From positions 62,001 through 126,000 of the forward strand of contig JAUIHP010000006.1 of the NCBI GenBank assembly GCA_030431975.1: a stretch of 64,000 bases of DNA. Direction: 5' to 3'. The stretch is from a bacterium. Lineage in GTDB: Bacteria; Eisenbacteria; RBG-16-71-46; CAIMUX01. The translations under genes and the position numbers were made by a program. Shown in pieces: positions 42,995-53,020 of the stretch. The notes under the pieces are model-generated. The model was not told the DNA's origin. It did no database searches and saw only the letters and a list, made by a program, of their open reading frames with translations. Each line of letters begins with the position of its first letter. The first letter of the stretch is position 1.

Positions 42995-45331
42995 TCACGT
43001 TTCAAAGGAAGAAGTGTCTGTGGACATCCCGGTTCCGTCCAGAGAAGAAATCGCCGCCTTCTCGCGAATCAGAACGGGCGAAGCCGCAAGAGAGTCGTAG
43101 ATCGGGGTGCCGTCCGTGTCCAACCGGCCGAACTGAAGAACGCCTGTCGGGCAGCTCTGGACGCAGGCGGAACAGCGCACGCACTCCGGGTCCTCCATCG
43201 GCAAACCCTTGTTCGCAAAGCTCATGATGTCGATGCCCTGGTGGCAGACAGAAGTGCACACATTGCAGGAGATGCACTTCTTCTTGTCCGCAAAGATCCG
43301 AAACCGCGTGAAGCGGGCGTAGATGTGCATGAGGGCGGCCAAGGGACAGGCGAATCGACACCAAACTCGCCCCGAGAACCAAAAGTAGAACCCGACACCG
43401 ATGGCCCCGCCGATGAGGATGTCGACGATCAGCTTGTAGTTCTTCTCGGCGGACTTGGCGAGAGGACCGAGCGTATCGGCCAGCGCCGGGTGCCAGCTGA
43501 GCATGAACACGATCGTCACCAGTGTTCCGGCAACCAGAATGACCTGGCCGAGCATGTTCCACCGGTTGGCGGTGGGGCCATGCCACATCTTGTGCCGATG
43601 GCCATCTCCCATCGTCTCGGCCAACGCGCCGCAGGAACAAATCCAACCGCAGTAGGCTCCCTTTCCCCATCGCCAAACCATGAACGGAATGAGAACGAAG
43701 GTCTGAAACAAACCGATCACCAACCACCAGACCATCGGCTGGGGCGAAGCCAGATTCACAAGGAAGAGAGGCCAGGCCAGAATGAAACCCAGTGCCCTCC
43801 AGTACTGACCATTCGGAAAGAGAGCTTGTTCGATTGCCCCCGGAATCCAGCCGTTGGCGCCCATCCATGGCAGAACGATCTCGGGAAGAATGAACAGCGG
43901 AATGACCTGAATGGCCATCAACGTCAGCGTTTGCTTCTTCACATACGGCGTGCGGCGTCTTCGAATGCGTGCGATACCAAACCCGACGATGCATGCGGTG
44001 TAGAGGGAAGTGAACCAGAAGCTCGGCGACTTCGTCGGGTTGGTCAGCGCACCGAGCAGGGTCGATGCATCCAATCCCCACGACTTTCCGATGGCGAAAG
44101 CGTCGGTGTAACCGATGAGCCATCCCTTCCACAGGTAGATGAAGAGGATGGCCAAAGTGAACGCACCCAGCGCGACCCAGTTCCCCGGGGACATCTCGCC
44201 GATGAGGCGAACTCCGCTGCGTCGAAAGAAGTCGAGAGGAGCTTCACGCCCAATCAGCGTGAACACGGCATCGTTGGGTAGGACTTCCCGGCCGTCCGTG
44301 GATCGCGCTTCCTCTTTTTCGTTGGATGTCTGACTGCCTTTGCCGTGCTCGAGAATCACCGAATCGTCGGTGATCTCCTTGACTGTCGAAGGTAGAGCGA
44401 GGCGCAGAGTGCCCCTGGCAACACCCTGCTTCGAAAGGGCCTCGATCGCTGCGATGTTGTCGGGCTTCGGCCTCGAAAAGGAGGCCTTGCGGTAGCTCAA
44501 AACGACACGAGCCCCGGCCTCTGCAAGCGAGATCGCGCTTTCGAGCGCAGAGTCCCCGCCGCCCACCACCAACACGTCTTTATCGGCGAAGTCCGCCGGA
44601 TCGTGCAAACGGTTGGAGACCTTTTCCCTCTCTTCGCCGGGGACACCGAGTTTGCGGTAGTTTCCCGTTCGGCCAATGGCCAGGATGACGCGCTTCGCTT
44701 CCTGTTGACCGCCGTCCTGCAGGTGAACGATGAAACCGTCACCGCTCTTTTGCACTCTCTGGACGCTGGCTTTGGTGACTTCGATTTCGTGTTCTTGTCG
44801 CTGCCGTTCCAGTTCCTCTAGCAGATCCTCTTTGACCCCGGCCGAAACCTCGAGTTCGCCTTCGGGTGTCATTTCCGTGGGATAGGTGTAGATCGGTTTC
44901 CCTTTGGGGAAGTTGACGATCGTAGAGAACGGCTCGGCCGCGTCGTAGAGCCGGAAGCCGACGCCGTGTCGCTTGGCTTCGATGGCGGCGGCCACTCCGG
45001 AAGCACCAGCTCCGACGATAACAAGGTCGACGGGCCCTGCAGAGTTGGGCAGCGCGGAGGTTGGCACCGCAGTGTCGGGCACCGCAGAGTTGGACCCCGC
45101 GGGGTTGGGTCCCGACGGATTGAAATCCGACTCTTCGAGAAGGGAACGAACCGCGCGCGTCCCGGTGTCGAGCGAGAACTTCAACAGCGGAATGCCGGTG
45201 AGATCTCCGACGATACGCAGTCCGGAAACGGAGGTGCGACCGTCTTCACCAACCTCGGGAAGTTTCTCCACGGACCCGGCCGGCCACTTCGTGTGAAGCC
45301 AGTGGGTGTATCGGCGAATGGCACCGAGCAT
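42995..45331 (-). CDS. flavoprotein-polyferredoxin fusion (thioredoxin-reductase-like plus NapH/NosR-like membrane domain)
   Basis: A 778-residue protein. Residues about 100-440 are an FAD/NAD(P)-binding reductase (VIVGAGASGVAAAIEA for FAD, VLVVGGGDSALESAISLAEAG for NAD(P)H), but without the CxxC of thioredoxin reductase. Residues about 450-680 hold five or six transmembrane helices with the CGWICSCG motif of NapH/CcoG-type proteins. Residues about 690-740 carry two [4Fe-4S] clusters (CISCNVCTSVCHQG and CVRCSACVQSCPTG). It could move electrons from NAD(P)H to a membrane acceptor. A Pro/Ser/Asn/Ala-rich repeat linker lies near residues 70-100. Confidence 0.85.
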   Translation of the reverse strand: MLGAIRRYTHWLHTKWPAGSVEKLPEVGEDGRTSVSGLRIVGDLTGIPLLKFSLDTGTRAVRSLLEESDFNPSGPNPAGSNSAVPDTAVPTSALPNSAGPVDLVIVGAGASGVAAAIEAKRHGVGFRLYDAAEPFSTIVNFPKGKPIYTYPTEMTPEGELEVSAGVKEDLLEELERQRQEHEIEVTKASVQRVQKSGDGFIVHLQDGGQQEAKRVILAIGRTGNYRKLGVPGEEREKVSNRLHDPADFADKDVLVVGGGDSALESAISLAEAGARVVLSYRKASFSRPKPDNIAAIEALSKQGVARGTLRLALPSTVKEITDDSVILEHGKGSQTSNEKEEARSTDGREVLPNDAVFTLIGREAPLDFFRRSGVRLIGEMSPGNWVALGAFTLAILFIYLWKGWLIGYTDAFAIGKSWGLDASTLLGALTNPTKSPSFWFTSLYTACIVGFGIARIRRRRTPYVKKQTLTLMAIQVIPLFILPEIVLPWMGANGWIPGAIEQALFPNGQYWRALGFILAWPLFLVNLASPQPMVWWLVIGLFQTFVLIPFMVWRWGKGAYCGWICSCGALAETMGDGHRHKMWHGPTANRWNMLGQVILVAGTLVTIVFMLSWHPALADTLGPLAKSAEKNYKLIVDILIGGAIGVGFYFWFSGRVWCRFACPLAALMHIYARFTRFRIFADKKKCISCNVCTSVCHQGIDIMSFANKGLPMEDPECVRCSACVQSCPTGVLQFGRLDTDGTPIYDSLAASPVLIREKAAISSLDGTGMSTDTSSFET

Positions 45332-45600
45332 TGGGGTCTCCCTTCGAACGCCGGGCGAAACGACTCGGCGAAATCGTAGCGAATCGTGTGAGACTTCGGA
45401 ATCTCTTACCGGTTGGCAAGTCCGGCTGTGACCTGCGAGCGCGCGGTCAATGAGTCGTTGGGTAGGGGCGGGATGGGGGACGACCGGTCAGGGGCTTGGT
45501 CTTGAATCGACGCGAAAGCATCGAGGCGGACCCGAAAGCCCGCCTCGTGATTCTGAAGGTGAACCCGCTACTCTGCACAGGTCTGCAGGGACCCGTCGGG

Positions 45601-46671
45601 TTACACCACGATCTGGATCCAGTTGTAGGGATCTTCCTTTCGGCCCCACTGAATGTCCGTAAGCGTCTTGTAGATCGTCTCGGCGACAGGTCCCGGCTTG
45701 TCTCCGGTCGTGACGTAGTCCTCACCCTTGTATCCGATGGCGCCGATCGGCGTCACCACCGCAGCGGTTCCGACACCGAAAGCCTCGCTGAGCTTCCCGC
45801 TCTGGATTCCCTTGATGATCTCGTCGATGGCCAGGCGCCGCTCCTCGAACTCATAGCCGAGATCCTCCGCGATGTGGCCGACGGAGTCGCGCGTAATGCC
45901 GGGGAGAATCGATCCGGTAAGGGGAGAGGTCACGATCTTGCCGTCCAGGACGACCATGAAGTTCATCGCGCCGATCTCTTCTACGTAACGATGCTCCTGC
46001 GCGTCGAGCCAAAGGATGCCTGCGTAACCGGCGTCTCTGGCTTCGGCCTGAGCCAGAAGACCGGCCGCATAGTTGCCGCCCGTCTTGGCTCCGCCCGTTC
46101 CGCCGACACAGGCGCGGATGTAGTGGTCCTCGACACGCACTTTGACCGGGTTGAATCCGGTCGGATAGTACGGACCGACCGGAGAACAGATGACAAAGTA
46201 GAGGTACTCCTGGGCCGGCCGCACACCGAGCCCCTTCTCCGTCGCGATCATCGTCGGACGGAGATAGAGCGAAGCTCCCGGCTGGGTCGGAACCCAGTCC
46301 TTGAGGCGTCCCACGAGACGATGGGCGACATCGACCTGAAGGTCGACCGGGATGGTCGGCATCTTCATACGCTCGGCGGAGCGATTCAGACGACGCGCAT
46401 TCTCCTCAGGCCGGAACATCGCAATGTGGCCGTCTGCCCAACGGTAGGCCTTATGTCCTTCGAAGATCTCCTGCCCGTAGTGAAAAACCATGGCGGATGG
46501 TTCGAGCTGAAGTGGGCCGTATGGAACGATGGCTGCGTCCTGCCAACCGGAGCCTTCCCGGTAGGTCATGGTGAACATCTCGTCTGCGAAGATCTTGCCG
46601 AAGCCGAGATCGCTGGGCAGATTGTCCGCCGCCGTCTGACTCTCTGTGGACGGTACGAGAATCTCCATCAT
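45601..46671 (-). CDS. ilvE: branched-chain amino acid aminotransferase
   Basis: A 356-residue fold-type IV PLP enzyme that makes or degrades Leu, Ile and Val. It belongs to the eukaryote-like/BCAT2 subgroup (FHYGQEIFEGHKAYR, SLYLRPTMIATE, GGAKTGGNYAAGL with the PLP lysine, EEIGAMNFMVV, LPGITRDSV). The ATG follows GGAAAGGG. It is a single gene with its own promoter and operator-like palindrome. Length and motifs are complete. Confidence 0.95.
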   Translation of the reverse strand: MMEILVPSTESQTAADNLPSDLGFGKIFADEMFTMTYREGSGWQDAAIVPYGPLQLEPSAMVFHYGQEIFEGHKAYRWADGHIAMFRPEENARRLNRSAERMKMPTIPVDLQVDVAHRLVGRLKDWVPTQPGASLYLRPTMIATEKGLGVRPAQEYLYFVICSPVGPYYPTGFNPVKVRVEDHYIRACVGGTGGAKTGGNYAAGLLAQAEARDAGYAGILWLDAQEHRYVEEIGAMNFMVVLDGKIVTSPLTGSILPGITRDSVGHIAEDLGYEFEERRLAIDEIIKGIQSGKLSEAFGVGTAAVVTPIGAIGYKGEDYVTTGDKPGPVAETIYKTLTDIQWGRKEDPYNWIQIVV

Positions 46672-46893
46672 TCATCCCTTTCCTTGAACCGCGTCTCGAA
46701 CGGATGCGGCGTGAGACCGAGGGCACATGACTGCACCCCACTCGGCGCGGCGTCGGCCGGCGCAACCCCTGCGACCCCGACGGTGGGGTCAGTCTGCGGC
46801 GCGGAGAATTGGAGGGATCATCTCCGCGTCCGGGATAGATACGGTGTGTGTTGGAAGCCGGTTCCGTGGTACTGGTTTCCTGGAACTGCTCCC

Positions 46894-46930
46894 TCTGAGA
46901 ATGTATATCTCAGATTCGGCCCCCGCGCAA
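46894..46930 (-). promoter_or_regulatory. ilvE promoter overlapped by a palindromic operator
   Basis: On the minus strand TTGCGC (46925-46930), 17 bases, TATACA (46902-46907). The -10 box lies inside a perfect inverted repeat TCTGAGA-ATGTATA-TCTCAGA (46894-46914), an ideal position for a repressor. The leader of about 220 nt down to the ilvE start shows no leader peptide rich in branched-chain residues. No other gene is seen in 46672-46989. Confidence 0.55.
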
Positions 46931-46989
46931 GTTAATGTGAGCGTTTGTTTTCGCGGATCCGACTTCGTCCGAATGGACCCCACGAGACG

Positions 46990-47862
46990 TCACGGGTGGT
47001 CTTGGCCGAGGTCATTTCCTGACCGCTGCTTCCGCATGGATCCAAGTTCCGAAACGATCATTCCCACCAGGACCAGTCCTCCTCCCAGCCACCCCATCAG
47101 AGTCAGGCGCTCCCCGAAGAGAGCGACCGAAAACGCTGCCGCGAAAAGGGGTTCCGTAGCGAAAACCAGAGCCGTGCGGATCGGAGTAACGAACGGTTGG
47201 AAACGAAGCTGAAGTGCGGTCGTCGCCAACGTCGCAAGTAGGCCGGTCAGGACCAACGCCCCGATGAGTCCGGAGGTCCATTGGACCGGTCGAGTCTCGA
47301 ACATCGCGGATGCGCCAAAGCCCATCACCGCAATGATGGCCAACTGGGAGCTGAGAAGCCCGGCTCGGTCATGGGAGCGTCCGAATCGTGTCAACAGAAC
47401 GACATGAAGCGCAAAGAGAACGGCACAGACCAGGGTCAGGGTATCTCCCAGGACCCAACTGCCGGTCCCGGGATCGGCCAGAAACCAAAGTCCCACAACC
47501 GCAATGAGCAGGCCCACCAGAGGAATCCAGCCCGGAGGCCGCCGAAGAAGCCATGCACCCCACAGGGGAATCAACAGAACGTTGATTCCGGTCAGGAATC
47601 CGGAGCGGGCCGGGGTCGTCGTCACCAATCCGATGGTTTGGGCGGCGTAGGCCCCGCCGAAAACCAGCCCGACCGGTAGTCCCCAGGCCAGAGCCGAACG
47701 AAGATGGGGTCTGGGCCTGAGAAAAAGGAGAGATCCGGCGAACGCGACACTGAACCGCAGGGCAAGGAACATGAGTGGCGGAGCGTCATCCAGAGCCCCC
47801 TTCACCGCGACGAAGGTCGAGCCCCAGATCAGCGAGACTGCAAGCAGTGCCAGGGTCGGCAT
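46990..47862 (-). CDS. EamA/DMT-family transporter
   Basis: A 290-residue inner-membrane protein with ten predicted helices in two EamA repeats (start LLAVSLIWGSTFVAVKGAL; second repeat from about residue 150). The family exports metabolites such as amino acids and their analogues. The end is a short basic tail. It is divergent from efp and upstream of ilvE in the same direction, but ilvE has its own promoter. Substrate unknown. Confidence 0.9.
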   Translation of the reverse strand: MPTLALLAVSLIWGSTFVAVKGALDDAPPLMFLALRFSVAFAGSLLFLRPRPHLRSALAWGLPVGLVFGGAYAAQTIGLVTTTPARSGFLTGINVLLIPLWGAWLLRRPPGWIPLVGLLIAVVGLWFLADPGTGSWVLGDTLTLVCAVLFALHVVLLTRFGRSHDRAGLLSSQLAIIAVMGFGASAMFETRPVQWTSGLIGALVLTGLLATLATTALQLRFQPFVTPIRTALVFATEPLFAAAFSVALFGERLTLMGWLGGGLVLVGMIVSELGSMRKQRSGNDLGQDHP

Positions 47863-48044
47863 CGGGCGGCTCCCTCACGCGAACGAAGCGTTCCGTTCAG
47901 TTGACAATTCCATTTGAGAGGTGGGATCCTTATCGTTCGTGCCAAGTACGTCAATCACTGCTTATGGAGCCTCCGACCCCGACTCGACGGCGGAGGCTTC
48001 TGACGGGCCGCAAGACCGCGCCCGTATCGACGGAGGACTGCCAG

Positions 48045-48611
48045 GTGGCCAACACTGCCGACATTCGCAACGGACTCGTGATCGAGTTCAAGAACGATCT
48101 GTACAAGATCGTCGAGTTCCAACACGTGAAGCCAGGTAAGGGCGGCGCCTTCGTGCGGGCCAAGCTCAAGAACATCAAGACCGGCCGCGTCATCGACAAC
48201 ACCTGGAACGCGGGCGCCTCGATCGAGCCCGTCGCCATGCGCCACAAGCAGATCCAGTATCTCTATTCCAACGGCGACGAGTACGTCTTCATGGACAACG
48301 ACACCTACGAGCAGCTCGAGCTCACCAAAGAGATGGTCGAGCCGTACCTGCCGTACCTCCTCGAGAACATGGAGATGCAGGTCCTTTGTCGGGAGGAGGA
48401 CGGCATCCCGGTCGATCTCGACTTTCCGGGTACGGTCATTCTCGAAGTCACGGAAGCCTATGACGCCGCGCGTGGGGACACTGCCGGGGCGGTAACCAAG
48501 GAAGTGACGATGGAGACGGGACTGCAGATCCAGGTTCCGCCGTTCATCAAGCAGGGCGAGAAGCTGAAGATCGATACGAAGACCGGGAAGTATCTGGAGC
48601 GGGCCAACTAG
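48045..48611 (+). CDS. efp: elongation factor P
   Basis: A 188-residue translation factor that rescues ribosomes at polyproline stretches. KOW-like domain I has the tip loop KPGKGGAF with Lys32, the residue that is lysylated or otherwise modified in many bacteria; domains II and III (VELxxEEDGIPVDLDFPGTVILEV, ETGLQIQVPPFIKQGEKLKIDTKTGKYLERA) are complete. The start is GTG 48045 with GGAGG 8 nt upstream. TTGACA at 47901-47906 may be a -35 box, although the -10 is poor. Confidence 0.95.
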   Translation: MANTADIRNGLVIEFKNDLYKIVEFQHVKPGKGGAFVRAKLKNIKTGRVIDNTWNAGASIEPVAMRHKQIQYLYSNGDEYVFMDNDTYEQLELTKEMVEPYLPYLLENMEMQVLCREEDGIPVDLDFPGTVILEVTEAYDAARGDTAGAVTKEVTMETGLQIQVPPFIKQGEKLKIDTKTGKYLERAN

Positions 48612-48676
48612 ACTTCCAGAATGGTTCCTGCGGGTGCGACGGTCCGCCGAAGGCTACGCCCGCAGTTTCGGGAATG

Positions 48677-48715
48677 ACGGGAGCCACTTGTCAACGCAAG
48701 ACGAGTGGCTCCCGT
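48677..48715. terminator. strong stem-loop terminator after efp
   Basis: ACGGGAGCCACT and AGTGGCTCCCGT, perfect 12-bp arms around a 15-base loop, followed on the plus strand by TTCGTTTCGT. It can also serve the minus-strand fragment beyond it. Confidence 0.85.
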
Positions 48716-48769
48716 TTCGTTTCGTAACTTCCGGTTTGAGAAGCTCGATCGAACGATGGTGAGAGAGCG

Positions 48770-48850
48770 CTACTTCAAACGCACGACGCGGGCGGCGTGG
48801 TCGAAGCCGTCGGTGCGGAGTTTCATCCAATAGATTCCAGGATCGCCGGA
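48770..48850 (-). pseudogene. orphan FlgD-like C-terminal tail (gene fragment)
   Basis: Minus-strand codons ending in TAG at 48770 read SILESGDPGIYWMKLRTDGF and then end in RVVRLK, the typical last strand of the FlgD-like sorting domains in this window. Upstream the frame loses all similarity and no start or signal peptide follows, so this is the remnant of a deleted secreted-protein gene. Nothing else is seen in 48851-49047. Confidence 0.6.
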
Positions 48851-49047
48851 CTCCAGAATCGAGGAAAGAGGGGCGGTACGATTCCTAAGCCTTGAGAGGG
48901 CTGGGGAAAGTATGCCACGTGGGAATCATGCGCAGCAACGACCGGAGTGTGACGAACTCACACGCCTCCCGCTTCAGCCCGCGGGGGGGCCAGAATTCAA
49001 CCCACGCAATGCGCGGGCGGGGCGAAGAACAGGCTGTCCTCGGGAAC

Positions 49048-51351
49048 TTACCCTTTTCTCGAGCGTCGGACCGACGATTGCCGGTGAGGCCGGTAACCGC
49101 CCTTTCCCGGGCCATTCTTGGAGGAAGAGGATCCGGACCCTGCCCGTCTGGGGTTCCCCCGAATGTGGTCACCCTCACGATGCTCCGTTAAAGCATCATT
49201 CGCTCGCTTTCGACGCTGGTCGAGAGCCGCTCGCGGCGGTCGCGATGGAATCAGGCAGTCACACCCCTCTCCGATCAGGTCGCTACGCCCGGCCTTCTTC
49301 AGGGCCTCGCGCACTTCGAAGTAGTTCTCCGGCTTGAAGAACTGCAGCAGCGCACGCTGAAACTTCCGGTCCCTCATCTTCTTGGCAATGTAGACCGGCT
49401 TCATCGTCATCGGATCGAGTCCGGTGTGGTACATGCACGCGGCGATATCGAAGGGACTGGGAATGAAGTCCTGAACCTGATCCGGCTTGTAGCCGTTGCG
49501 CTTCAGGAAGAGAGCGAGATGGATCATGGCTTCGAGGTCGCTGCCCGGGTGGCTCGAGATGTAGTAGGGGATCAGGTACTGGTCCTTCCCCACGGACTTC
49601 GAAGCCTTCTTGAACTCCCTACCGAACTCGACGAAGTCGTCTCCGTCCGGTTTCTTCATCAGATCCAGAACGCGCGGGTGGGTGTGTTCAGGCGCGACCT
49701 TGAGGTAGCCGCCGACGTGATGTTGGGCGAGTTCTTTCATGTACTTGGGATCGCGCCGGGCCAGGTCCATGCGGATGCCGGACGCGACGAAGACTTTCTT
49801 CACTCCGGGAATCTCGCGGGCGTCCTTCATCAGGTCGAGAAGCGGACCGTGATCGGTACCGAGAAGCTTGCAGATCTTCGGATGAACGCAACTCTGTCGC
49901 CGGCAGATGGCTTCGACCTCGGGCTTGGTGCAACGCATCTCGTACATGTTAGCCGTAGGACCACCGATGTCGCTGACCGTTCCCTTGAAGTCCTCGTCCC
50001 GGGTCATTGCCTTGACCTCGGCGAGGACCGACTCTTTGCTGCGGCTCTGAATGATCCGGCCTTCGTGTGCGGTGATCGAGCAGAAGGTGCAGCCGCCGAA
50101 GCAGCCGCGCATGATCTGGACTGAAGTTTTCACCACCTGAAAGGCGGGGATCTTTTGATCTCCGTAGGACGGGTGCGGACGCCGGGTGAACGGAAGCCCG
50201 TAGACAAGATCCATCTCAGGCTGAGACAGCGGAAGGTTCGGCGGGTTGACGACAATCGTTTCCGCTGCATGTTTCTGCACGAGGCGGCGCGCATTGAGCG
50301 GGTTGGTTTCATGGTGCGCCATCCGCGTCATGTGGGCGAACTGAACGGTATCGGAGGCGGTTTCCTCGTAGCTCGGAAGGACGATCACGTCGTCCGGATA
50401 GTCGGTCGCGGCGTCACCGAATTCCTGCTCGGACTTCTCGCTTCGCTCGTTCCAATAGGCGTTCGAAGACTCCCCGGCTTCCGCGCCACGATCGCCTGAA
50501 CCTGAAGGTCGTTTCGGCGACAGCCCGTGTTTGCGACGAAAGGACTCCACGGACCACGGCGCGTCCTCCGGAATCGACTCCTTCGCTCCGAGTCGGTAGG
50601 CAACTCCGCGCAGGGATCGCAACTCTTCGAGCGGTGTTCCCCTGTCGAGTTCCTTCGCGATCGTAAGAATCGTTCGTTCGCCCATCCCGAAGCACAGGAG
50701 ATCGGCCTTGCAGTCCATGAGGATCGAGCGGCGGACCTTGTCACTCCAGTAGTCGTAGTGCGCAACGCGACGAAGACTCGCTTCGACACCTCCCGCGATG
50801 ACGGGAACACCTTTGTAAGCTTCGCGAGCCCGTTGGCAGTAGGCGAGTGTTGCCCGATCCGGCCGCTTCCCGATGACCCCGCCTGGCGAGTAGGCGTCAT
50901 CGTTGCGAACCTTCTTGTTCGCCGTGTAGTGGTTGACCATCGAATCCATGTTGCCGGCAGAGATGGCGTAGAAGAGGCGCGGACGACCGAAGGTGCGCCA
51001 CGGATCCGCCGAGCGCCAGTCCGGCTGGCTCAGCATGGCAACGCGGAACCCGGCCGCTTCCAGAAGTCGGCCGAGCAGAGCCATCGCAAAGCTGGGGTGG
51101 TCGACGTAGGCATCACCGGTGACGAAGACGACGTCGACCTCGGCCCAACCTCGGGCTTCCATCTCAGAGCGGGTCATGGGAAGCGGGGGCGGAAGCTCCG
51201 ACGCTTCGTCACGGCGCGGGGCCGGCCCCCGGTTCCCAGCCAGACGCTCGGCAGGATCTCCGGGCGTTTGGCGGAGTTGGGGAAACTTCATCCCGTCGAA
51301 TGGCCGGGAGGTCTTGGGCGGACTGCTCTTTTTCGTCTTCGTAGGCTCCAT
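49048..51351 (-). CDS. ygiQ: YgiQ-family radical SAM protein
   Basis: A 767-residue cytoplasmic protein of the large YgiQ/UPF0313 family. The N-terminal cobalamin-like domain ([39 protein letters not shown]) is followed by a radical SAM core with CFGGCTFC (three Cys for the [4Fe-4S] cluster) and the family C-terminal DUF3362 with Arg/Gly-rich tail. The physiological reaction is not established. ATG 51351 is preceded by TATACT six bases away and no ribosome site, so the mRNA could be leaderless. Earlier in-frame starts overlap the neighbouring gene and are rejected. Confidence 0.9.
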   Translation of the reverse strand: MEPTKTKKSSPPKTSRPFDGMKFPQLRQTPGDPAERLAGNRGPAPRRDEASELPPPLPMTRSEMEARGWAEVDVVFVTGDAYVDHPSFAMALLGRLLEAAGFRVAMLSQPDWRSADPWRTFGRPRLFYAISAGNMDSMVNHYTANKKVRNDDAYSPGGVIGKRPDRATLAYCQRAREAYKGVPVIAGGVEASLRRVAHYDYWSDKVRRSILMDCKADLLCFGMGERTILTIAKELDRGTPLEELRSLRGVAYRLGAKESIPEDAPWSVESFRRKHGLSPKRPSGSGDRGAEAGESSNAYWNERSEKSEQEFGDAATDYPDDVIVLPSYEETASDTVQFAHMTRMAHHETNPLNARRLVQKHAAETIVVNPPNLPLSQPEMDLVYGLPFTRRPHPSYGDQKIPAFQVVKTSVQIMRGCFGGCTFCSITAHEGRIIQSRSKESVLAEVKAMTRDEDFKGTVSDIGGPTANMYEMRCTKPEVEAICRRQSCVHPKICKLLGTDHGPLLDLMKDAREIPGVKKVFVASGIRMDLARRDPKYMKELAQHHVGGYLKVAPEHTHPRVLDLMKKPDGDDFVEFGREFKKASKSVGKDQYLIPYYISSHPGSDLEAMIHLALFLKRNGYKPDQVQDFIPSPFDIAACMYHTGLDPMTMKPVYIAKKMRDRKFQRALLQFFKPENYFEVREALKKAGRSDLIGEGCDCLIPSRPPRAALDQRRKRANDALTEHREGDHIRGNPRRAGSGSSSSKNGPGKGGYRPHRQSSVRRSRKG

Positions 51352-51380
51352 CGGCCGAGTATAGCGTGTGTCCTCGAGGT

Positions 51381-52883
51381 CTACCGAACAACAACCAACC
51401 GCTTCGAAACGTTCCTGTCCCCGGCAGTCACCCGGAGCCAGTAGGTCCCGGCTGCCACGGCACGACCCGAGTGATCCCGCCCGTTCCAGGTCCACTCTAG
51501 ACGGCCGCTTTGGGTTGTCGCCGTCTCGAACGTAAGGAGTTGGCGCCCCCGCGCGTCGTAGACGGCCGCCAAGACCGGCGCGGCGGTACGATCCGCAACC
51601 GGCAGTTCGCAACTCAACCTCGTCGTACCAGAGAACACGCTTGGCGCAGCACGAAGTATCATGCGTGACGCATCCATGAGCGATCCGGACTCGATCGACG
51701 CAGAACTGTCCAACTCGTAGCGTTGAATGAAACACTCGTCGTCGCCCTCACGGGAAGACCAGGCGACCGTGACGTCACCCGAGTTGTCGAGACACACAGA
51801 ACCCAGCGTCTGATAATCAGAGGTCGTCGTGTTCACGAGTTGCTCCGTACCGACCGGATTCTCGTCGTCCAGACATTGGATGTAGATCTCATCGAGTACT
51901 CCACCGCCCGCCCAAACGACCACACCCTGACCCAGTTCATCGTGAGAAACATCGAGATCGGTCGTTACGACAGGACTCAGAGCTACGGCGGTCTCCGGAG
52001 CCATCGGCGCTCCAGTGGCGTCTATCGGGCGCGTAAACACCGTCGTCGTATTGTCGGCATTCGTACGGAGCCAACTCAGGTACATCTTCCCAAGGGAGCT
52101 CGACGCCTTCGGGCCGTAGGAAAAGAGAGCTGTCGATTGGCTAACGAGTGTCGGATTCGAAAGCCAGGCGCCGGAGGAATCCAAGACACGGCAGTACATT
52201 CCCTCGTCCACTCCCGAAGAGACTCTCCATCCGACCAGGCAATAGTCGTTCGGGCCGGCCGACACGTGCGGGGCCGCCTGGTTTGCCAATACAGAAGCCG
52301 TCAACCCGCTGGTGAGGGGGATGCCACCTGCGGTGAAGACACTGACCTTCGTCGACAGATTGGGTACATCGAGCCAGGACACGACGAAGTTCCCATTGGG
52401 GAAGTGGTCCACGAACGGAAACTTCTGATCGCCCGAAAGTCCCTCGACCAGGAACTCCGGTGTCACCGGACCGCCCGCATTGTCGAAGACGCGGGCGTAG
52501 ACCGAAACATCTCCCGCAGCATCCTCTCCCTGCCAGACGAAAACGACACTGCCGGCGTCGGAAATGGAGACGTCGGCGTACACTTGGTCCCCCAGGGTTG
52601 TTTCGTTGATAGGGATTTCGAGCGGAAGGCCGTCGAACCGCGCAAAGACTCCGGATCCGTCGCCGTCCTGACCCAGGCTTGTCCAAACGGCCACCCGCAC
52701 GTCACCGGAACTCGAATGAGCGTAGGTGGGCTGAAACTGCGTATCGGCCGTGGTGATGTTGATCTGGGTCTCACCCCCGACCGGAATGAGGTCCGCGGCC
52801 GCAGAGTCCGCAGCCAGACCAATAGAGACCATCGCCATCCCGCAGGCGGCCAATTTCCAGAGCTGGGTAAAGTTCGATTGCAT
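51381..52883 (-). CDS. secreted propeller-like protein with FlgD-like tail
   Basis: A 500-residue exported protein. Signal peptide ([20 protein letters not shown], about 11-30), then about 370 residues of repeated blades ([41 protein letters not shown]) of the kind seen in hypothetical propellers. The C-terminal FlgD-like domain is complete ([14 protein letters not shown]...[21 protein letters not shown]...LVVVR). ATG follows GGAGGAGCCCC. No activity can be assigned. Confidence 0.8.
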   Translation of the reverse strand: MQSNFTQLWKLAACGMAMVSIGLAADSAAADLIPVGGETQINITTADTQFQPTYAHSSSGDVRVAVWTSLGQDGDGSGVFARFDGLPLEIPINETTLGDQVYADVSISDAGSVVFVWQGEDAAGDVSVYARVFDNAGGPVTPEFLVEGLSGDQKFPFVDHFPNGNFVVSWLDVPNLSTKVSVFTAGGIPLTSGLTASVLANQAAPHVSAGPNDYCLVGWRVSSGVDEGMYCRVLDSSGAWLSNPTLVSQSTALFSYGPKASSSLGKMYLSWLRTNADNTTTVFTRPIDATGAPMAPETAVALSPVVTTDLDVSHDELGQGVVVWAGGGVLDEIYIQCLDDENPVGTEQLVNTTTSDYQTLGSVCLDNSGDVTVAWSSREGDDECFIQRYELDSSASIESGSLMDASRMILRAAPSVFSGTTRLSCELPVADRTAAPVLAAVYDARGRQLLTFETATTQSGRLEWTWNGRDHSGRAVAAGTYWLRVTAGDRNVSKRLVVVR

Positions 52884-53020
52884 GGGGCTCCTCCTGACAC
52901 ATACGCCATCAAGTTCCGCATGCCCATGCGTATGCAGCCGCCATCTGCGCCAAAGAAAAACGGGGGTGCCTTACGCACTCCCCGCATCGATTGGTGCCTT
53001 CCCGCCGCAGCGAGCGAGAC

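Noticed and set aside
42782-44281. 499-codon plus-strand frame opposite the flavoprotein gene
   Set aside because: Shadow of a well-supported gene, beginning in the GGGCTC repeat; no domain.
42995-45331. Thioredoxin reductase (trxB)
   Set aside because: The FAD and NAD(P)H motifs fit, but the CxxC redox pair is absent and the chain continues into a membrane ferredoxin.
45496-46935. 479-codon plus-strand frame opposite ilvE
   Set aside because: Antisense to a complete ilvE with all motifs; no recognisable features.
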